Below, one piece after another: positions 6,359 through 10,212 of a stretch of DNA of 10,212 nt; position 1 is the stretch's first letter; every line of letters starts with the position of its first letter. Location: NCBI GenBank assembly GCA_011525095.1, contig WTIV01000099.1, positions 1-10,212 of the forward strand, written 5' to 3'. The notes below the pieces were generated by a model, which ran no database searches, was not told the origin of the DNA, and saw only the letters and a program-made list of their open reading frames with translations. Origin of the DNA: Methanobacteriota archaeon. GTDB lineage: Archaea > Thermoplasmatota > Poseidoniia > Poseidoniales > Poseidoniaceae. Position numbers and translations under genes: made by a program.

Positions 6359-7654
6359 TCAAACGTCAGGTAGGAGGCCTAATTTGGAGAAACCTGTCCA
6401 GACAGGATTTAGCCAACCTGGGATAAATCGGTGTCTGAGATAAACTGCAGCTGCTAGTGTCAACTTTTGGAATTTGTTCAATTTCACACGCTTTGTGAAG
6501 ACATCTCCCTGTTGCCTCTCGATTTGTTTGAGGATTTTATCATAAAAAGCAATCATAGCAGCAGGAGAGTATCTTGTTCTGCGTGGTAGCAGAGGAAGCA
6601 GTTGTTTTGCTTCGGCAAGGTAGGTTCTAGCTCTCTTTGCATAGTGGTGGATGTATGGCTCCCACGTCGTGTTTAGAATTACGTCACCATTTAGTTCAGC
6701 CTCTGTTATGCCGTTGGATTCAAGTTCATCTAGCGGAAGATAGACTCTGTTTCTTTGGATGTCTTCTCCAACATCTCTCAGTACATTTGTGAGTTGCATG
6801 AATATTCCCCAAGATTCGGCGAACTTTCGTGCTCTTGGGTCGTCGTAGCCGTAGATTTCTATGCACATTAGGCCGACGACAGAAGCAACCCTGTAGCAGT
6901 AAACGTATAGTTCATCGAATGTACGATAACGGTTGTTGTAGAGGTCATCTTCCATCCCTGTAATTAGATCGTCGAAAACGCTTCTTGGAATGTTGTATCT
7001 CTTGACAGTGTCCTTCAAAGCAAGGAAAACAGGGTCTGTGCTACTGGTTTCAGAATAACACGTTGATAGTTTCTTTCTGAAGAAGAATAATTGAGTTATC
7101 TTCTCGAGATAGAGGTCTTCTTGCAGGATTGTGTCCTTGTTTTGCAGGCTTTCAAGTTCTTCTCTGTAGGCAACGGCCTCAGGGTCCATCTCGCCCTTCG
7201 AACCAGGGAATCTGTCTTGCCAGTCTCCGTCAGCAATGTCGTCCGCTCTTCTACAAAATGCATAGACTGCACACATTGCAGATCTCTGTTCTTCTGGAAG
7301 ATACTTGAAAGAATGATAGAAGTTCCCTGCTTCTCTCATAGTCAATTCTTCACAGTAAGAGTAAGCCAATTTGAGCAACTCAACAGGTGGGTCTCTAGCC
7401 CATATTGGTGCATCTAAGTGCTGGAACGGATCGATTAGTTCGTCTTGCTCACCTACAATTCCGATGAATGCCGCACCTTCTCGAAGAGCTTCCATTGCAG
7501 TTAGGCTAACAGCTTTCACTGCGTCTGCTGTTAGATTGACAGCAGCACGTAGTCTCTGAGCAGCCGTCATGCTCTCTTTTCGAACACCAACTTCGTTCGA
7601 TGCTCCACCCTTGAGAGGGAACAACAAATCCAGAGGTTTGCGGCGTTCTAGCAT
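6359..7654 (-). CDS. Phytoene synthase / HpnD-type prenyl synthase with N-terminal extension
   Basis: This is a trans-isoprenoid head-to-head condensing enzyme that joins two prenyl diphosphates (GGPP to phytoene, or FPP to presqualene diphosphate). The numbers are from ATG 7654 (431 aa). NFYHSFKYLP is at 111-120; the first Asp-rich motif DDIAD at 138-142; YCYRVASVVG at 252-261 fits the family signature, with Ser in place of the common Gly; NVLRDVGEDIQRNRVYLP at 290-307 holds the second Asp-rich motif. The overall pattern (GMEDDLYNNRYRTFDEL, YCYRVA, LTNVLRDVGED) is closer to CrtB/HpnD than to squalene synthase. Two oddities: about 95 residues before the catalytic fold that I do not recognise, and about 35 extra residues after the DDIAD motif (about 170-205). 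The ATG is set by AGGTGA at 7660-7665; the GTG at 7663 overlaps that motif. No crtI or crtY is visible nearby, so product C30 versus C40 is open. Confidence 0.93.
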   Translation of the reverse strand: MLERRKPLDLLFPLKGGASNEVGVRKESMTAAQRLRAAVNLTADAVKAVSLTAMEALREGAAFIGIVGEQDELIDPFQHLDAPIWARDPPVELLKLAYSYCEELTMREAGNFYHSFKYLPEEQRSAMCAVYAFCRRADDIADGDWQDRFPGSKGEMDPEAVAYREELESLQNKDTILQEDLYLEKITQLFFFRKKLSTCYSETSSTDPVFLALKDTVKRYNIPRSVFDDLITGMEDDLYNNRYRTFDELYVYCYRVASVVGLMCIEIYGYDDPRARKFAESWGIFMQLTNVLRDVGEDIQRNRVYLPLDELESNGITEAELNGDVILNTTWEPYIHHYAKRARTYLAEAKQLLPLLPRRTRYSPAAMIAFYDKILKQIERQQGDVFTKRVKLNKFQKLTLAAAVYLRHRFIPGWLNPVWTGFSKLGLLPDV

Positions 7655-7659
7655 GGGGC

Positions 7660-7665
7660 TCACCT
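7660..7665 (-). promoter_or_regulatory. Shine-Dalgarno AGGTGA of the phytoene-synthase-like gene
   Basis: AGGTGA lies 5 nt before ATG 7654 on the minus strand. It overlaps the GTG at 7661-7663 that would give a three-residue longer product, and so favours the ATG. Confidence 0.75.
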
Positions 7666-7826
7666 AGGATGTCTTGTCCATCACTTATCAGCATGGTGGT
7701 AATTTGCACAACCCGCCCTACGGGCATTGGAAGATTTTCATTTACCAGCGAGTAACGTTAGATTCAAAGTTGAATTTTCCTAAATTTGGAAACTTAATCC
7801 ACTGGAACGTTTGAATCAAATCGGAC

Positions 7827-7836
7827 GATTATAATC
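7827..7836 (-). promoter_or_regulatory. Palindromic TATA-like element GATTATAATC
   Basis: This perfect 10-bp palindrome contains TTATAAT, a plausible archaeal TATA box readable in either direction. Transcription leftward would start near 7800 and give the phytoene-synthase-like gene a leader of about 150 nt. No BRE is clear. Confidence 0.35.
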
Positions 7837-7837
7837 A

Positions 7838-7861
7838 CAAGTAGGTAACTACTTGCAAAAA
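7838..7861 (-). terminator. Hairpin next to a T-run after the squalene-synthase-type gene
   Basis: On the minus strand TTTTT (7861-7857) comes four bases after the stop codon, followed by the perfect 7-bp stem CAAGTAG/CTACTTG with a 4-nt loop (7838-7855). The T-run precedes the stem rather than following it, unlike bacterial terminators, but archaeal termination relies mainly on T-runs. The stem could instead be a regulator site for the next gene. Confidence 0.3.
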
Positions 7862-7864
7862 TTA

Positions 7865-8893
7865 CTAATCGTCTTTTGGAGTATCTTTGTTCTTCTCTAG
7901 TAGTCTCTTTACCCCGCCCGGAATTACTAACGCTCTCAAGAGTTTTTTTGCGTATGATTTTATTTCATCCCTAGTTACTTTAATTCTATCAGCAGAATCG
8001 AGGATATTTCCTTCACGAAGTAGAGTTACAGTTCTTTGTCCAATTAGGACTGGAAGCATGCAAGAAGCTTTCAATCTGAATTGTGTTTCAGGTAACATTT
8101 TGATGTACTCCACTGCTGCATCTAAGTGGTCATTTGTGATGTCTAGATACTCATCATATAGGGGCCTGAATTTGTCGATGTTACCTTTCTTCAGTAAGTC
8201 CTCTGGTGTCAAATCATGCCTCGCAAGTGCTTCACTTGGTATGTAGCATCTACCAAACCTCAAGTCTTCAGGAATGTCTCTTAAAATATTGATCATCTGT
8301 AGTGCCTTTCCGAATCTTATGCCCTTTGCAAAGAGTTCTTCCTCTTTGTATCGACCTAGGGATATTAGGTGCGCTAATGACATTTTAGTCCAGAATACTC
8401 CCACGCAACCCGCCACTCTATAGGTGTAGTCGTCCATCTCTTCGTTGTTGAATAGAGCAGAAATTTCTCCGCCTTCTTTAGCCACGCCAAATCTATCCAA
8501 ATCCAATATCTGGCCGCCAACTATTGTCTCTAGACATTCAAGCATTCTCTCTCGATCTGCCTGTGAATATTCCTGAAGGCCTTCGATAACATCTGGAACA
8601 TTTCTGAGAAGTTCAGCCTCGCTTTCATTGTCTTGTATGCTTGCGATTTCACTGAAATCCGGCAAGGTTTCAGACCTTCCCTGTGCAACATCATTGTATT
8701 GGCTAAGCAATCGCTTCAATTCTTCAGTTTCTCCTTCCTTAGAATCTGCTATGGTGTCTGCAACTCTAGCAAGAAGGTATAGTAAGCCTATTTGCCCACG
8801 AATCTTCTTTGGTAGATATTTCAAAGTGGGGTAGAATGATCTAGATGTGGATTCTAGCAAAGAGTCTATTTTTGCGTTAACTAGTACAGCCAT
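7865..8893 (-). CDS. Squalene-synthase-type prenyl synthase
   Basis: This enzyme of the squalene/phytoene synthase superfamily is closest in pattern to squalene synthase (two farnesyl diphosphates to squalene via presqualene diphosphate). Numbers are from ATG 8893 (342 aa, a normal length): STSRSFYPTLKYLP (16-29); first Asp-rich motif in LLARVADTIAD (40-50, Asp46 and Asp50); DDYTYRVAGCVGVFW (154-168), typical of squalene synthases; FGKALQMINILRDIPEDL (194-211), the second Asp-rich motif with Asp206 and Asp210; then GRCYIP. No C-terminal membrane helix is obvious; the tail is basic (KRLLEKNKDTPKDD). ATG 8893 has GAGGAG 5 nt upstream and puts SRSFY where family members have it. A TTG at 8992 with its own AAAGGAG site would add 33 residues unlike the family. 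The gene leads the isoprenoid cluster and is divergent from the zinc-ribbon gene. Whether it makes squalene or only presqualene diphosphate cannot be told here. Confidence 0.93.
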   Translation of the reverse strand: MAVLVNAKIDSLLESTSRSFYPTLKYLPKKIRGQIGLLYLLARVADTIADSKEGETEELKRLLSQYNDVAQGRSETLPDFSEIASIQDNESEAELLRNVPDVIEGLQEYSQADRERMLECLETIVGGQILDLDRFGVAKEGGEISALFNNEEMDDYTYRVAGCVGVFWTKMSLAHLISLGRYKEEELFAKGIRFGKALQMINILRDIPEDLRFGRCYIPSEALARHDLTPEDLLKKGNIDKFRPLYDEYLDITNDHLDAAVEYIKMLPETQFRLKASCMLPVLIGQRTVTLLREGNILDSADRIKVTRDEIKSYAKKLLRALVIPGGVKRLLEKNKDTPKDD

Positions 8894-8898
8894 TCTCA

Positions 8899-8904
8899 CT
8901 CCTC
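8899..8904 (-). promoter_or_regulatory. Shine-Dalgarno GAGGAG of the squalene-synthase-type gene
   Basis: GAGGAG ends 5 nt before ATG 8893 on the minus strand. It supports this start over the longer TTG 8992 frame, although that codon also has a GGAG (8999-9002) 6 nt upstream. Confidence 0.6.
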
Positions 8905-9056
8905 TGTTTCTCCGAAGGCTGGTTGGTTTTTCAGAATGTGGTATGTTGGCACCCAAAAATTTGAGAGATTTTTCACCATAATCTAGGCACAAATCAAACT
9001 CCTTTATGTGGGATTTAATAGCAAGACTTTATTTTGAACTAACACAGCCAACAAAC
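8905..9056. promoter_or_regulatory. Divergent promoter region between squalene-synthase-type and zinc-ribbon genes
   Basis: Genes on both sides point away. TATA-like sequences occur in both readings: TTTAATA (plus, 9013-9019; minus reading TATTAAA) and CTTTATTTT (plus, 9028-9036; minus reading AAAATAAAG). A leftward start near 8990 would leave a leader of about 95 nt for the synthase. A rightward start near 9045-9060 fits the TTG start at 9069 and argues against ATG 9006, which lies upstream of these boxes. Confidence 0.4.
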
Positions 9057-9062
9057 GAGGGG
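9057..9062 (+). promoter_or_regulatory. Shine-Dalgarno-like GAGGGG selecting TTG 9069
   Basis: GAGGGG lies 6 nt before the TTG at 9069. The upstream in-frame ATG at 9006 has no such site, and the TTG places the first zinc-ribbon cysteine at residue 3, the usual layout for N-terminal zinc ribbons. Confidence 0.55.
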
Positions 9063-9068
9063 ATAGAT

Positions 9069-10212
9069 TTGCAGTGCGGCTCTTGTGTTGAAGAGATACC
9101 CGATGACAGCATATTCTGTCCCGAATGTGGTGCTCGACAAGAGATGAGCCGAGCAGGTGGGCTACCCGGTATGGGTGGAGTTGGCCTTGGTGGCCAAGAT
9201 GTAACAGGAGGGCGTAACTTCGGCGTGGTATCTGGCGAGGCTGTGATGAACCAAAATATGCCAGGAATGCCGAATCAAGGCATGCCTCCGGGCATGATGC
9301 CTGACCTAATGAGTCAAATCGCACCGAATTTGGGTGTACCTCCAAGCAATGCGGGACTGCCGCCGGTTCAGGGACTTCCTCCATTGAATCAAAACATGCC
9401 TCAATCAAATGTTACGCCTTTACCAGGTCAGAGTCCTCCAAATATCGGCGGAGCTCGTGGTGACATGCCACCATCTGCAAAAGGACCTTCTTTGGCAAGT
9501 GGTGTTGGGCCAAACACGCAAGTCGGAGAAATTGGCTCACAGGTTGGAGGTACTGCGGTTTCAAACAACCCCGCCTTATCACCGACTGATGCGATGGTTA
9601 ACAGAATCGCTGAAGCTGAGCGAGCAGTCAAAAACGAAAGAAGGAGCCAATGGCTTCAAATGAACCAGCAATCTGCTGCGAACGTCCTAACTTCAATCGG
9701 AGGCGAACTACCTTCGCATTTGAAAGGCCAGGAAGAAACAAGCACAGCGGAGTTTTTGGCCAATGCTATTGGCTCAGGTAAGGATGATTCAGGAAATGAT
9801 GCACTATTCAAGCGAATGTCAGAGGTTGCAGTTCGCAGGGTGGCTCGTAAGAGAGGAGTCGCAGTAGACACGCCACAAACAAAATTTGAAGCAGGTGTTC
9901 TCACAGTAAATGTAACTTACATCGATGATGGAAGAGTATTGGATACCCCAGAAGATCTGTCTTCTGCATTCGAACATGCAATCTCGACAGAAGTAGCTCT
10001 GAAAGGCTTAGATGCAGTAGTCGAAATCAATCTGTTCAGGTCTAAAGACGGCGCCGTGGAAAAAATCGGTGCAGAAAGCGATGCACCAGCCGAAGAATCT
10101 GATGAGGAGATGTTTGCTTGTGAGGTCTGTGATGGTCTCGTAAAGGAATCAGACTCTGAGTGCCCTCACTGTGGTGCGTTATTCGAAGACGAAGACGAAG
10201 AACCAGTTAGCG
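9069..10212 (+). CDS. Double zinc-ribbon protein with low-complexity linker (partial, runs off window)
   Basis: I read this open frame by hand; 381 residues are visible and no stop is reached. Order from TTG 9069: zinc ribbon Cys3-x2-Cys6 and Cys17-x2-Cys20 (FCPECGAR); a Gly/Pro/Met/Asn/Gln-rich linker (about 25-170) with phrases such as MNQNMPGMPNQGMPPGMMP; a helical, charged stretch (about 176-213, RIAEAERAVKNERRSQWLQM); a mixed alpha/beta domain (about 244-335) with the basic VRRVARKRG and a beta pair around AGVLTVNVTYIDDGRVLD; then a second ribbon Cys351-x2-Cys354 / Cys365-x2-Cys368 followed by an acidic tail (FEDEDEEP). No signal peptide or membrane segment is seen, so it is probably cytoplasmic. 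Zinc ribbons of this sort bind nucleic acid or protein; I do not recognise the middle domain and give no function. An ATG at 9006 in the same frame would add 21 residues. Confidence 0.85.
   Translation, partial: MQCGSCVEEIPDDSIFCPECGARQEMSRAGGLPGMGGVGLGGQDVTGGRNFGVVSGEAVMNQNMPGMPNQGMPPGMMPDLMSQIAPNLGVPPSNAGLPPVQGLPPLNQNMPQSNVTPLPGQSPPNIGGARGDMPPSAKGPSLASGVGPNTQVGEIGSQVGGTAVSNNPALSPTDAMVNRIAEAERAVKNERRSQWLQMNQQSAANVLTSIGGELPSHLKGQEETSTAEFLANAIGSGKDDSGNDALFKRMSEVAVRRVARKRGVAVDTPQTKFEAGVLTVNVTYIDDGRVLDTPEDLSSAFEHAISTEVALKGLDAVVEINLFRSKDGAVEKIGAESDAPAEESDEEMFACEVCDGLVKESDSECPHCGALFEDEDEEPVS
9141..9578 (+). other. Low-complexity Gly/Pro/Met/Asn-rich linker coding region
   Basis: This covers about residues 25-170 of the zinc-ribbon protein. 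Met, Pro, Gly, Asn and Gln dominate, charged and aromatic residues are rare, and short phrases recur (NQNMP near residues 61-65 and again at about 107-111). It is probably disordered and may drive self-association or give flexible spacing between the ribbon and the central domain. The DNA is not an exact tandem repeat. Confidence 0.7.

Larger units (their letters stand above)
7655..7864 (-). promoter_or_regulatory. 210-bp intergenic region rich in small inverted repeats, likely promoter of the phytoene-synthase-like gene
   Basis: No ORF or RNA gene is recognised here. Five short dyads are packed in 94 bp: ATTCAA-AG-TTGAAT (7762-7775), TTTCC-N7-GGAAA (7776-7792), TTTGA-A-TCAAA (7810-7820), GATTATAATC (7827-7836) and CAAGTAG-N4-CTACTTG (7838-7855). 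A GCCC-TAC-GGGC hairpin lies at 7715-7725. AT-rich dyads near a TATA-like sequence fit a regulated promoter, but AT-rich sequence also yields dyads by chance. The leader of the downstream gene would be 100 bp or more. Confidence 0.5.

Noticed and set aside
7661..7663. GTG as start of the phytoene-synthase-like gene
   Set aside because: It overlaps AGGTGA, which is correctly spaced for ATG 7654.
7655..7864. CRISPR array or small RNA gene in the spacer
   Set aside because: The dyads differ in sequence and spacing, with no direct repeats of CRISPR size and no long stable fold or tRNA-like cloverleaf.
7887..8246. 119-codon plus-strand open frame opposite the squalene-synthase-type gene
   Set aside because: The opposite strand carries conserved catalytic motifs; this frame is antisense and Ser/Phe-rich without domain features.
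9006..9068. ATG 9006 as start of the zinc-ribbon gene
   Set aside because: It has no ribosome-binding site and lies upstream of the TATA-like boxes; TTG 9069 has GAGGGG and puts the zinc ribbon at the N-terminus.
9004..9408. 134-codon minus-strand open frame under the zinc-ribbon gene
   Set aside because: It is opposite a frame with clear paired CxxC motifs, and its translation shows no recognisable domain.

Overview
The window looks like chromosomal DNA of a marine Thermoplasmatota archaeon, most probably Poseidoniales (Marine Group II). The reasons are a short tyrosyl-tRNA synthetase of the archaeal/eukaryotic type with no S4 domain, a small protein resembling the Thermoplasmata family DUF5611, Shine-Dalgarno sites matching an archaeal 16S tail (GGAGGTG), and a TyrRS/ETF/glutaryl-CoA dehydrogenase mix that fits heterotrophic planktonic archaea. 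The placement is inferred from family resemblance read by eye. No rRNA or tRNA gene, CRISPR array, insertion sequence or phage gene is visible.

Left part (1-2427). Three genes run leftward: a DUF5611-like protein, tyrS, and etfB, which is cut by the window edge. An exact 7-bp-stem hairpin lies just before etfB. A 90-bp divergent spacer separates this block from rightward genes.

Middle part (2428-4822). Two genes run rightward: a secreted, single-pass membrane protein with beta-propeller-like repeats, and a very well conserved glutaryl-CoA dehydrogenase. The dehydrogenase passes electrons to ETF, so it and the neighbouring etfB belong to one metabolic route (lysine/tryptophan/glutarate breakdown). 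Its stop codon directly abuts the stop of the next, oppositely oriented gene.

Right part (4823-8893). Three leftward genes form an isoprenoid locus: a squalene-synthase-type enzyme, then a 210-bp spacer full of small dyads, then a phytoene-synthase/HpnD-type enzyme with an unusual long N-terminal extension and an internal insert, then a five-TM membrane protein with a C-terminal alpha/beta hydrolase domain. The last two are tightly spaced and each has a clear Shine-Dalgarno. Together they could make C30 and/or C40 head-to-head isoprenoids; the hydrolase substrate is unknown.

End (9069-10212). A divergent gene encodes a protein with a zinc ribbon at each end of the visible part, joined by a Gly/Pro/Met/Asn-rich linker and a central domain I do not recognise. 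It runs off the window.

Several starts were moved from the longest ORF. In two genes the upstream GTG lies inside the Shine-Dalgarno of a downstream ATG. The final gene probably starts at TTG 9069.
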